This document shows, in pieces, positions 7,624-16,376 of a stretch of 34,562 bases of DNA (position 1 is its first letter; each line of letters opens with the position of its first letter). Source of the stretch: Elusimicrobiota bacterium (lineage in GTDB: Bacteria; CAYTYR01; UBA6262); NCBI GenBank assembly GCA_003153935.1, contig PMCA01000022.1, positions 1 through 34,562 on the forward strand, written 5' to 3'. Below the pieces are notes generated by a model. It ran no database searches, was not told the origin of the DNA, and was given only the letters and a program-made list of their open reading frames with translations. Both the position numbers and the translations under genes were made by a program.

Positions 7624-8982
7624 TTAAACCGGCTGTACATCTTCCTTATCCTTGCTTAAGGAAATATTCATCCTCTGTTTTATTTCGTCAGGGAGTACTT
7701 CCCCCTTAGTCTGTAAAATAGCCGCCAGCGCTTTAAACGCCCGGCGTTTGACATGGTATTCACTATCTTCACTTAATTTAAACAAGAATTCGATGGTATC
7801 TACCGAGCCTATTTCACCATAGGCCCAAGCCGCGCTTATCCTCATCCATTTATCATCGCTTTCAGCCATTTCCCGCAAGGTTTCCAGCGCCCGCGGTTTA
7901 TCAAAATCATAGAGGGCTTTGGCCGCGTTCGCCCGTACCCGGTTGTCCGGATCATCCAAAAAGGGAGACAAGAGTTTAGTGGCTACTTCCGGGTCCATCT
8001 CTTTGACCAATTCAGCTTCAATCACTTCTATGCCTTTTGCCCGGATATGGGGATTAATATCAGAGATCATTTCCCTGGTGCTGATCATGGGATTACCGGC
8101 AGCCGTGGAATTGCCCAGCATGAGCCTGGACTGCCCTTGGGTCAAAGCCATACTTTGATCCTGGATAATACCCAGGATTTTCTCCTGGTATTTCATCATG
8201 GCGGCTTCCCGGCGGGTACTAACATAACTGATGATCAAATAGATAAAGAAGATCACGGCTATTATTATCGCTACAAAACCAATTATCCCATACGTCATGG
8301 TCCGCCGCATCATATTTTGGCTTTCCTGAAAAGTATTGACCATGGTTTCGTCTTTTTTGTTGAGGATCTCGATCATTTTTTTGCGTTCTTCATTCATGTT
8401 CTGGAATAACTGGAGCCTCTCTTTATCAGTGGTAGAGATCATTTCTTTCAGTACCTGTTGCGGCCCCATGACCGTATCGATCAATTTTTCCTGTTGTTTC
8501 TGAAAGGTGGAAAAAAGGTTGACCATGACTTCGTCATTCTTGGCCCCCGGGACCATGTTCCCTGGGGCTGGGACAGCATAACCGCCCGGAGCACCAGTCG
8601 GAGAGGATACAGCCGCTACCGGCTGCGGATGCAGGGCGGCGTCAGCCATATTGTACATCTGGGTGACTTTATTGTCTTCCGGCACCAAATCGTGCGCGCG
8701 GGTAAGATAAGGCAAGGCATTACCATAATCTTTCCTTAAATAGAATTCTGTTCCCTTTTCTACCAGGATCTTCACTAAAAAAGCTTTGGTTTTGACATTG
8801 CCTTTGTCCATGGACATGGCGACATCAAGGTCCTGGATAGCTCCGTCCAAGTCGCTTTTGAGATATTTCTGCACCCCATTAGAAAAATACATATCCCCGG
8901 CACTATCTGTAGCCTGTACCACGCTCCATAAGCCCAGGGCAGAGACCAGGAACAGGATGCCGAAGATCAATCTTTTAGTCAT
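7624..8982 (-). CDS. TPR - coiled coil - transmembrane - HEAT repeat protein
   Basis: A 452-aa protein with a signal peptide (1-24) and two TPR-like units (about 28-118). A Pro/Gly/Ala-rich linker follows (119-148), then a charged coiled coil (about 150-228), one membrane helix (231-254) and PBS-lyase-type HEAT repeats (about 305-425, with units containing DPDNRVRANAAKALYDF). The likely topology puts the TPRs in the periplasm and the HEAT array in the cytoplasm. Both ends are protein-binding scaffolds and no enzyme motif is seen. GGAGG lies before the ATG, and 99 bases separate it from the PorV gene, a gap that may hold a weak promoter. A transducer or scaffold role is inferred. Confidence 0.85.
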   Translation of the reverse strand: MTKRLIFGILFLVSALGLWSVVQATDSAGDMYFSNGVQKYLKSDLDGAIQDLDVAMSMDKGNVKTKAFLVKILVEKGTEFYLRKDYGNALPYLTRAHDLVPEDNKVTQMYNMADAALHPQPVAAVSSPTGAPGGYAVPAPGNMVPGAKNDEVMVNLFSTFQKQQEKLIDTVMGPQQVLKEMISTTDKERLQLFQNMNEERKKMIEILNKKDETMVNTFQESQNMMRRTMTYGIIGFVAIIIAVIFFIYLIISYVSTRREAAMMKYQEKILGIIQDQSMALTQGQSRLMLGNSTAAGNPMISTREMISDINPHIRAKGIEVIEAELVKEMDPEVATKLLSPFLDDPDNRVRANAAKALYDFDKPRALETLREMAESDDKWMRISAAWAYGEIGSVDTIEFLFKLSEDSEYHVKRRAFKALAAILQTKGEVLPDEIKQRMNISLSKDKEDVQPV

Positions 8983-9081
8983 TACTTCCTCCGCCTATTT
9001 TTTGATAATTTCTTAATATATTCCAGCCAGATATTTGCTTTAAATGTTCCCCCGTAACAGAGCGGTGGTTGCTAAAGCTCT

Positions 9082-10524
9082 TTATTGGAGGAATTGCATA
9101 ATATCCTTCAGCTTTTTCAGCTGCTCCCTGGCCGCGGTATTATCAGGATTGATCAGCAAGGTTTTGGTCAGCTCCAGTTCCGCCTCTTTATATTGCCTGG
9201 TGGCCATCATCTCCTTCGCCTGGTTAAAATGTTCATCTTCCTGATTCTTTTTGATCACCGGATCTAATTCCTCCGCCTTTTTCATCGCCAGGTCGGCATT
9301 CTTAGCGTCATTATCACGATAGAAATCAAGAGCCTTATTGAAATACACCAAAGCTTCCTGTTTGCGTTTATACATGGCGATACTGTCTAATATATTCTGA
9401 GCTTCCTTATTTTCCGGAGCGAGTTTGAGCACCTGGCGCGACTCGCCGGTGGCTTGCTCATAATCCTTTTCGTTAAAGGCCTTGAGCGCCAGTTGGTAAT
9501 GTGCCGCGACCTCATTTTCCAGGCGCAACCTCGCCAGTTCCTTTTCTTCCTGGTTCGGTAATAAGCCAAAACGCGCGTTAATGCTAAAACGGTGCGTCGT
9601 CTCGAGATCATTCAACCCAATGGCGTAATTAAAATCAAAATAGCGGGTGCTGACGCCAAATCCCGCAGTAATTTCCTGGTAGTCGACTCCCGCCCTTACC
9701 GCCAGGGTAGCCAGTTTCACCGGATAGTTATACTCCAATCCGGTATGCCATTTTAATAAACTTTTTCCCGTACCAGACTCATATAATGATTTTTTGGGCA
9801 TCAAGTTAAGATAATCCAGGTCCAAGTCGTAGATCAGCTTCTGGTCCAAAAGTTTGACCGCTGTTCCTAACTTAAGATTCATCGGGAAGTCATCAGGCTC
9901 GTCCTTCAGCTTCAACCTGGGACTCAAAACATTTTGCAGAGTTGCGCCCACGGTCAGGATTTTTGAGGGATAGTACATGCCGGCTAAATCCAGCCCATAG
10001 CCAAAAGCAGAATAGGTATCAATATCCTGGGTGATGATCTTGAGATTCGCGCCGGCGTCAAATTTTTCACTGATCTTCCTGGCATAAGAAATATAATAGG
10101 CATTCTCTTTATCGCTAAAATTACCCAGGACATCCCCAAAAACATCGGTCTTTTCAATATCTCCTGTCCCCAGGCTGACCCAGGATATTCCCAAAACATT
10201 TCTTTCCAGGAAAGGCTGGGCATAACTAAGATAACTTAAGCTGGTCCCGGAATATAAGTTGGCATACAAAAAAGTAGCTTCCTGCCAGCTTAATTGCCCC
10301 AATCCGGCTGGATTCCAATAAGGAGCGCTGGCATCATTGGCCAGCCCGGTATAGGCATTACCCATAGCCAGGGCCCGGGCGTTCACGCCGAAATTGGTCA
10401 AATATTCCCCGGGCAAACCGTCATTCGCCTGAGTTTGCTTGTAATTGATACCCAATGCGTAAGCACCGGATACGCTCAGGAGCATGAACACCGACAAAAT
10501 CATGATCGATAATTTTTTTGGCAC
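9082..10524 (-). CDS. PorV/PorQ-family outer-membrane protein with C-terminal TPRs
   Basis: A 480-aa protein with a signal peptide (1-24). A FadL/PorV-like beta-barrel follows (about 45-321), including the hallmark ALAMGNAYTGLANDASAPYW segment and WNPAGL. TPR repeats follow (about 330-476). In type IX secretion, PorV shuttles cargo that carries a C-terminal domain; many diderm candidate phyla carry PorV-like proteins with no proven secretion role. The start is GTG, with a GGGGGG-rich Shine-Dalgarno a few bases upstream. It follows the two CTD-bearing proteins directly (9-base gap), which supports a role in their export or anchoring. The fused TPR tail would face the periplasm. Confidence 0.88.
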   Translation of the reverse strand: MPKKLSIMILSVFMLLSVSGAYALGINYKQTQANDGLPGEYLTNFGVNARALAMGNAYTGLANDASAPYWNPAGLGQLSWQEATFLYANLYSGTSLSYLSYAQPFLERNVLGISWVSLGTGDIEKTDVFGDVLGNFSDKENAYYISYARKISEKFDAGANLKIITQDIDTYSAFGYGLDLAGMYYPSKILTVGATLQNVLSPRLKLKDEPDDFPMNLKLGTAVKLLDQKLIYDLDLDYLNLMPKKSLYESGTGKSLLKWHTGLEYNYPVKLATLAVRAGVDYQEITAGFGVSTRYFDFNYAIGLNDLETTHRFSINARFGLLPNQEEKELARLRLENEVAAHYQLALKAFNEKDYEQATGESRQVLKLAPENKEAQNILDSIAMYKRKQEALVYFNKALDFYRDNDAKNADLAMKKAEELDPVIKKNQEDEHFNQAKEMMATRQYKEAELELTKTLLINPDNTAAREQLKKLKDIMQFLQ

Positions 10525-10533
10525 TTGTCCCCC

Positions 10534-10935
10534 CTACTTCAAGACTGTTATTTTGCGGATCGCTTTACTGCTGTTTCCTCCGTCTGCCGGTTCGCTGACA
10601 ATTTTACAGATATAGGTGCCATTAGCCGCTACCAGGCCATCGCCGTTCCGGCCGTTCCAAGTGACCCGGTTCTTATAACCGCCGGTATTACCTTTACCGC
10701 CTTCAGTGCCGGCAGCGAACTCCATCGTGCGGACCAGATCACCGGTAAGTGAATAAATATAGATAGTCACCTTGGCATCTTGATCAAGTGCATAAGTAAT
10801 TATGGTCTTATTTAAAGCACTATCTCCGGACAATGGATTGAATGGATTAGGAAAATTGGACACTTCGCTGAGCGCCCAGGCATATCCTGTGCACATTAAC
10901 AAGAACACCAACACTAAAGTACCTGTTTTTCGCAT
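10534..10935 (-). CDS. Small exported protein consisting of one FlgD-like / CTD-like Ig domain
   Basis: A 133-aa protein with a signal peptide (about 1-20) followed directly by a single domain. The domain begins NFPNPFNP and ends in IRKITVLK. It closely matches residues 1218-1320 of the neighbouring 1320-aa protein, sharing TYALxxDAxVTIxI, LVRxxEF, GGKG, NRVxWNGRN, DGxxxANGxYICxI and IRKI. Such domains (FlgD_ig or type A CTD-like) normally end longer secreted proteins; here the domain stands alone. The ATG at 10935 with AGAGG upstream is preferred over a GTG six bases earlier. It may be an anchor, a decoy or an assembly factor. Confidence 0.85.
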   Translation of the reverse strand: MRKTGTLVLVFLLMCTGYAWALSEVSNFPNPFNPLSGDSALNKTIITYALDQDAKVTIYIYSLTGDLVRTMEFAAGTEGGKGNTGGYKNRVTWNGRNGDGLVAANGTYICKIVSEPADGGNSSKAIRKITVLK

Positions 10936-10956
10936 ATACACCTCTATTAAGGGTTA

Positions 10957-13900
10957 TTACTTGATGACCGCTATTTTACGAATTTCCTTAAACGTGCCAC
11001 TGCCGTCACTGGCTTCCGCGACTATCCGGCAAATATAGGCGCCATTGGCTACAATCATTCCGTCATCGTTGCGGCCGTTCCAGCTGACCCGGTTGGTATA
11101 ACCGGTATCAGTTCCTTTGCCGCCTTCACTGCCCGCTCCAAACTCCAGCTTCCTTACCAAATCCCCGATCAAGTTAAAAATAGTAATGGTAACGGTAGCA
11201 TCCTTGGTCAAAGTATATGCTATCGTTGTGGATTCTTTGCCGGCAGCAAAAGGATTGGGATAATTAATGGTCCCGGTCAGGGTGCTGGATGGGGCTTTGA
11301 AGGCCAATATGGCAAAGACGCCAAAATTCCCGGTCTGTACCGTGAACGAATTCGCCGCCAGGTCCCGGGTGTCATTAGAGACCAACTCCCACTTATTGGT
11401 CGCTTCATTCAACTTGCATAACCGGAGCAGATCTTCCCTTACATTCGTGCCGTCAAGATAACCGTCATTATCGGCATCGGGATAATTCATGGTAAGCTGT
11501 ACCGTGCCGGTGAATGAAGCTATGGCCTGATCATTAGCATCCAGCAACGCCAGCTGATAGATCTTTACACTGGTGGTCTTGATGGTCGGATCGCTCACTA
11601 TATAATCGTTAGCCTGTTTTACTTTAGTTGAATTGGCAGAGGAAACTTCAGCGACCTTTATATAACTATTAACCGGCATAACATTGGCTTCGGCTACTAT
11701 CCTCAAGGTTCTGTCCCGGTTGGCATAGTCCAATCCCTGGGTAGTTTCTATCAAAGTAGTAAAGGTAAAGGAAAAATCACTGGCCAGGGCGTTTCCTGCC
11801 AAGTCTTTCACCGCTGAGCTGACGGTAATAGTAAAAGATTTTGACGGCGGCAAAGGATTCATCGGGGTCAAGGTCAGGGTCTTGTCCACCTCGGTGTAGG
11901 ACAGGTTGAAATTTATCGCGGCTCCATCCTGGTCAACAAATATAATATTGTTTTTCACCAGGGTGGCCTGGTCAATTCTTTTATTGAATATTACTCTTAC
12001 ATTAGGAATATAACCTGACAGGGTTTTGGAATCAACCGCCGGTACAGTTTGACTGACCGCGGGGTTACCCGACCTGACGGTAAAACTCCAGGAAGTCTGC
12101 GCGCTGGGCGTTGTCAGGGCAGGAGTTCCGTTATCAGTGGCGCTTACTTTCCAATAATAAGTTTGGCCGTCTGTCAGTCCGTCTGCGGCGGAAACCAAGT
12201 AATAACTTTCAGTTATCCCGGTCTTGGAAATTATCACATGTGAAAAATTGCTGGTATCGGAAACCAGCAGCGAATAGGTTAAAACTTGACCCGGGTCAGG
12301 ATCGCCGGCGGTTTCCCAGTCTAAGACCGGGGTAGTGCTCGGATCGCTGGACTTATCGGCAGGAGAGAGCAGGTTAAAACTATTAGGCGGCTTATTGACA
12401 TTATTGACCGCAAAAATAGCGTCCGAAGCATCCTCTCCGGTTTTAGGGGCATACCCGGTCCCAGCCCCGTCATCCGTCGCTATTACTTTAATTTTGTAAT
12501 AAACGCTGTCAGGAGTGGTGGTAGAGTTCCAGACATAACTCGCCGTACCATCCGGGAGTGAGGAAACTAAAGTCGTATAATTATTGCCGCTATCAATTGA
12601 ATATTGCACAGTAAAAGTATGGTGATCGCTGGTATTGGGATCACTTTGGGTCCAGGTAACCGTGACATTCCCCCCCAGCGATTCACCGCCATTAGGATAA
12701 GTAAGAGTTACTGCGGGCGCAAAGTTTTCATTGTTTATAGAGAAGGAATTGGCTGATTCACCTGAACCGGTTAATCCCCCCTGGTCAGTGGCAGTTACTT
12801 TAATCTTATATAGTGATGTGCCATTATTGTAATTCAAAGTATTCAAAGAATAGGAGGTAGTCCCATTGGCCAAGCCGGTCGCGATAGTGGTGTAACTGGT
12901 CCCCGAATTAGTAGAAATAGCGACATCAAAAGTGGTCGGATTGGCAGTGTCGGATACGGACCAGGTGACATTTATACTGGTATTGCCGGCATTGATCCCG
13001 GCGGTAGATAATGAACCAACGGTAATGCCGCTGGCTGACGGGTAGGTTACAGTCACCGCCGGAGGCGTGGTATCGAAATAAAATGTCGTGCCGGCTGAGG
13101 GCGTCTCATTTTGAGACGCTGTAGAAGCCTTCGAACGGACCACATAACTGCTCCCGTTAGCCCACCCAACAGCGCCGGAAGAATAAGTCCATGAGGTCGT
13201 CCCTGTTGCTGTGAGCCAGGTCTCTGTCCCTCCCCATCCACCGGAACCATTAGAATAAAGGTTATCGCTGTTGCGTTTAATGGAAACCTGCACCTGGGTA
13301 ATGGTTCCGCTCAGTACCGTAGCTGTCCCGGAAAGAGTGGTCAAAGCGCTGTAATAATAGTTACTCGCCGGGACGGAAACCGCTGACACCGGCATGGCAC
13401 TGTTAAAATAAAAAGCATTGCCTGTACCTGGTATCTCGTTATTGCCAGCTACGTCCACGGCCTTTGATTTGACGCGGTAGTTGACGGCATTGGCCCAGGA
13501 AACAGATGAAGAATTATAACTCCAGGAAGTTGTCCCGGTCGTCGTCAGCCAGGTTTGTGCGCCCCAGGAAGATCCGGTCCAGTATTGATTATTATCCAGC
13601 CGTTGAATAGTAATAGTGACCGCCGCCACTCCGCTGCCGCCGACATTGTCACTGGCGGCGCCGGAAATAATGGCCATGGCATTATAGTTATTGCCATCGG
13701 CCGGGATGGTCACCGTCGATGCCGGCGCTACCGCATCCGGAACGAAATTAATGGTGACATCCAGTAGTTTCGCGGTGGTAGCAGTATCAGTCGTACTTAA
13801 ACTGGACTGGTACTGTATGTAACGGGAACCATTGCTGACCGAACTAAGCGCGGTAATATCCTGCCCGCTGGTGACTGCCGGGCAACTGCCCCAATCTACG

Positions 13901-14919
13901 GCATCGCTCATATTTGCCTGGTTGCCGGTCCTGACTTTCATGGTCAGAGTAGTGTTGGCAGGAGTGGTCGCATTCCAGCTCATGGTACTGAAGGTACTGG
14001 CCTGGGTACAATCATAGATCGTGGAAGTGAATGTCCCGCCAGTCGAAAATTGCGTGGGAAATTTAAAGAACCTGTTAAAACTATAATCGCCGACATAGGT
14101 TTCGCCGGTTTTATAATTATAACAGGTAAAAGTGGGATTGCTCATGCCGCTGGGATGAAGCTGAGTATTGCTGGTCCCGGAAAAATCAATTTCCAAAGCT
14201 CCGGTGGCGAGATTCCATCTCCGCCAACCGCTGGAATAACTGATAAAGGTGAGAAAATTCCCATCGCTGGTAATGCCATGATTGTCCACGCTCGTATAGG
14301 TGCCGCCCAGGGTGATATCATCCAGCCATACCAGGCTGTTCCCGGAAATGGTATAGCGCCGTACCGTGGCGCCGCCCGCGCTGTATCCCAGCGTGTAGAT
14401 CCTCCCTTGCGGATCAGCGCCTAAATTACTATTGTCCCAAGATTCTCCGCTCAAGAGAGCTTTGCCTGACGGGACGGTTATGCTTACCGTTGAAACATCT
14501 CCCCAGGTATACGCATTTATATTTGCTCCGCTGCGGCCGAAGAGCCTTCCCCCGGCATAAGCCAAACCCTGATTATCTCCACCGAGAGAAACCGTTTTCG
14601 TTTCAACCAGGGTGCCATCCAAATTATATTTTGACACCATGCTGCCATCAGTCATATAGACAAAATCACCGTCACAGGCGATGCCGTGATCAGTAGCGCC
14701 GGCGCCGCAATTAACCTGGGTAGGCGCAGTGACATAGGTCATCGTGCTGAGGAGAACTACGCTGGCAGAGGAACCGGTATCATGGACCAACGTGCTGTTT
14801 TTGGTACCGGTATTAAAATCGGTGTCCGTGGTCTGGGTCCAGGTATTGGCCAGCAAAGCGCCGGGGCCAAGCAACAGGGCCAATAACCCCAATACAGGCA
14901 GTATTCGTTTGTGTGTCAT
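10957..14919 (-). CDS. Large multi-Ig surface protein with FlgD-like C-terminal domain
   Basis: A 1320-aa exported protein with a signal peptide at 1-24. Next come a beta-propeller-like region (about 50-300) and a discoidin-like sandwich (301-393). Two tandem Ig-like modules (398-510 and 511-620) share the WLTxTGTTSWxY motif. Two Ig modules (620-733 and 735-841), a fibronectin III-like domain (843-949) and a Big_5 Ig-like domain (953-1056) follow. A domain of unknown type (1057-1210) with DADNDGYLDGT precedes the FlgD/CTD-like domain (1218-1320) that starts YPNPF. It is rich in Thr, Ser and Asn. Adhesion or a surface-layer role is likely. The start has GGAG 7 bases upstream, and it lies 37 bases after the HD-GYP gene. 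Confidence 0.88.
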   Translation of the reverse strand: MTHKRILPVLGLLALLLGPGALLANTWTQTTDTDFNTGTKNSTLVHDTGSSASVVLLSTMTYVTAPTQVNCGAGATDHGIACDGDFVYMTDGSMVSKYNLDGTLVETKTVSLGGDNQGLAYAGGRLFGRSGANINAYTWGDVSTVSITVPSGKALLSGESWDNSNLGADPQGRIYTLGYSAGGATVRRYTISGNSLVWLDDITLGGTYTSVDNHGITSDGNFLTFISYSSGWRRWNLATGALEIDFSGTSNTQLHPSGMSNPTFTCYNYKTGETYVGDYSFNRFFKFPTQFSTGGTFTSTIYDCTQASTFSTMSWNATTPANTTLTMKVRTGNQANMSDAVDWGSCPAVTSGQDITALSSVSNGSRYIQYQSSLSTTDTATTAKLLDVTINFVPDAVAPASTVTIPADGNNYNAMAIISGAASDNVGGSGVAAVTITIQRLDNNQYWTGSSWGAQTWLTTTGTTSWSYNSSSVSWANAVNYRVKSKAVDVAGNNEIPGTGNAFYFNSAMPVSAVSVPASNYYYSALTTLSGTATVLSGTITQVQVSIKRNSDNLYSNGSGGWGGTETWLTATGTTSWTYSSGAVGWANGSSYVVRSKASTASQNETPSAGTTFYFDTTPPAVTVTYPSASGITVGSLSTAGINAGNTSINVTWSVSDTANPTTFDVAISTNSGTSYTTIATGLANGTTSYSLNTLNYNNGTSLYKIKVTATDQGGLTGSGESANSFSINNENFAPAVTLTYPNGGESLGGNVTVTWTQSDPNTSDHHTFTVQYSIDSGNNYTTLVSSLPDGTASYVWNSTTTPDSVYYKIKVIATDDGAGTGYAPKTGEDASDAIFAVNNVNKPPNSFNLLSPADKSSDPSTTPVLDWETAGDPDPGQVLTYSLLVSDTSNFSHVIISKTGITESYYLVSAADGLTDGQTYYWKVSATDNGTPALTTPSAQTSWSFTVRSGNPAVSQTVPAVDSKTLSGYIPNVRVIFNKRIDQATLVKNNIIFVDQDGAAINFNLSYTEVDKTLTLTPMNPLPPSKSFTITVSSAVKDLAGNALASDFSFTFTTLIETTQGLDYANRDRTLRIVAEANVMPVNSYIKVAEVSSANSTKVKQANDYIVSDPTIKTTSVKIYQLALLDANDQAIASFTGTVQLTMNYPDADNDGYLDGTNVREDLLRLCKLNEATNKWELVSNDTRDLAANSFTVQTGNFGVFAILAFKAPSSTLTGTINYPNPFAAGKESTTIAYTLTKDATVTITIFNLIGDLVRKLEFGAGSEGGKGTDTGYTNRVSWNGRNDDGMIVANGAYICRIVAEASDGSGTFKEIRKIAVIK
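10960..11268 (-). repeat. C-terminal domain copy duplicated in the next gene
   Basis: These bases encode residues 1218-1320 of the large surface protein. They match the coding sequence of the 133-aa protein (about 10537-10860) in both protein and DNA, for example around the NRVxWNGRN and EGGKG motifs. This indicates a domain duplication within the operon. Confidence 0.7.
13060..13728 (-). repeat. Two tandem Ig-like modules of about 110 codons
   Basis: 13390-13728 and 13060-13389 encode consecutive modules of the surface protein. Both carry a WLTxTGTTSW motif followed by WANxxxYxVxSKA and an end pattern xxFYF. They look like an internal duplication. Confidence 0.7.
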
Positions 14920-14956
14920 TCATCAGCTCCAGGATAGAGATATATTTCCTTTGAAC

Positions 14957-16252
14957 TTATATCTTTACTATCTTCCCTTTCTGGTAAGCCCGCAAAAAGG
15001 CTTGTACTATGTTGGGATCGAATTGCATGTTCATTCCTTTTTTAATCTCTTCAACTGCGGTTGAATCATCTTTACGCACCCGGAAAGGACGGTCGCTGGT
15101 CATGGCATCAAAGGCATCGGCTACCGCAATGATCCGGGAAACCAAAGGTATCTGGTCTCCTTTTAATTGCTTCGGATATCCCGTACCGTCATAGCGTTCA
15201 CGATGGTAGAGAATAGCTTCGGCCACCGGTTTAAGTTCTTCCACCTGCCCGATAATGTGCGCCCCGACGATAGGATGCTTCTTCATTTCCAGCCACTCTT
15301 CATTCGTTAATGGCCCGTTCTTTCTCAGGATCTCGTCCCTGATCGACAATCTGCCTATATCCTGCATCATACACGCCATATACAGGGTACCGCGTAATTC
15401 AGGAGGGATTTTCATACCTGGAACGGAATTTAATTCTTCAAACACTGACTGGGCAAAAGCAGTGACCCTTTCGGCATGTCCTTTACTGTACGGGTCCCTG
15501 ACCTCCACCCCCATGGCCAAAACCTTGACCACGTCAATGAATAAGCCATGGTATTTGAGGTATAACTCCGTATTTTCCTGGTTGCGCCTGGAGATCTCTT
15601 TGGTGGAAGCGGCCACTTTCTGTTCCAGGGTGCTGTTGAATTCTTTAACCTTCTCGTACAATTTTAAATTCTCCGTGTTACTGCGGACCAGCTCTTCCTG
15701 TCCCTTATTAATCGTATCAATATACATCGTGGTTACCCATGCGGTTAAGGACATAAAGCCCAGCCTGATGAATAAGGTAGTGACCAGCTCTTCTACCGAA
15801 ACGACATTTATCGATATCAGATATTGGCTATAATTATTGATAATAACTACGGCGCTGTATAATACGGCGGAGAGGAAAAAATCATAATATATCCTTTCCT
15901 TGCGCAGGGCCGATCCATCCATGGCGATCAGCAGAAAATACATAATATAGAAAGGACTTTGGAAAGTACCGGTACGGGAAATTAAATACGTGATCAGGGT
16001 AATGTCCAGCACCCGAATGAGGTATTCAGTGGAGAGAGAGAGCTTGTGGCCTTTTTTCGCAGCCCACTGCTGGCCCAGATTCAAGGTAGCAACCACAAGA
16101 ACAGAAACGATTGCCAGCCCCATTATATTAGCGGCTTGGCCTACGTACCATAAAAAGGAGACCATTAAGACGCCGATAAATAAAAAAGCCCACCTCATGG
16201 AAATGTCCTGCTTCAAGCGGGCCGCAGCGTTTTGTTGTAGATCCGGAATCAT
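14957..16252 (-). CDS. Membrane HD-GYP protein with degenerate metal site (paralogue 2)
   Basis: A 431-aa paralogue of the protein at 5901-7190, similar along its whole length: five or six membrane segments (about 20-185), a coiled coil and an HD-GYP domain. The HD histidine is Gln297 (MMQDIGR) and the second His of the HH pair is Arg351 (YHRERYDGTGYP). His326 (MKKHPIVG), GHAERV, Asp298, His350 and the late Asp are kept. It is thus less degenerate than its paralogue, but still lacks a metal ligand thought essential for cyclic di-GMP hydrolysis. It is the first gene of the surface-protein operon, with its own strong promoter (16348-16376) and GGGAGG before the ATG. Confidence 0.9.
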   Translation of the reverse strand: MIPDLQQNAAARLKQDISMRWAFLFIGVLMVSFLWYVGQAANIMGLAIVSVLVVATLNLGQQWAAKKGHKLSLSTEYLIRVLDITLITYLISRTGTFQSPFYIMYFLLIAMDGSALRKERIYYDFFLSAVLYSAVVIINNYSQYLISINVVSVEELVTTLFIRLGFMSLTAWVTTMYIDTINKGQEELVRSNTENLKLYEKVKEFNSTLEQKVAASTKEISRRNQENTELYLKYHGLFIDVVKVLAMGVEVRDPYSKGHAERVTAFAQSVFEELNSVPGMKIPPELRGTLYMACMMQDIGRLSIRDEILRKNGPLTNEEWLEMKKHPIVGAHIIGQVEELKPVAEAILYHRERYDGTGYPKQLKGDQIPLVSRIIAVADAFDAMTSDRPFRVRKDDSTAVEEIKKGMNMQFDPNIVQAFLRAYQKGKIVKI

Positions 16253-16347
16253 ATTTCCTCCCGACTTTTAAAACTCTTATCTATATATCGCGCCAACAAA
16301 TATCCTGGCCTTTGACTATGATAAGGGTTCTTCTAACCTAATATATT

Positions 16348-16376
16348 AGTATAAAGAAAATAATAGCACCTGTCAA
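16348..16376 (-). promoter_or_regulatory. Sigma70-type promoter of the HD-GYP / surface-protein operon
   Basis: On the minus strand TTGACA (16371-16376) and TATACT (16348-16353) are separated by exactly 17 bases. The predicted start near 16341 leaves a leader of about 90 bases before the ATG at 16252. Confidence 0.75.

Noticed and set aside
9082-14919. Complete type IX secretion system
   Set aside because: Only a PorV-like protein and FlgD/CTD-like domains are seen; no SprA, PorU, PorLM or PorK/N genes lie in the window, so the system cannot be claimed.
15255-15833. 192-codon rightward open frame opposite the second HD-GYP gene
   Set aside because: Shadow of a conserved coding region with no ribosome binding site or family match.
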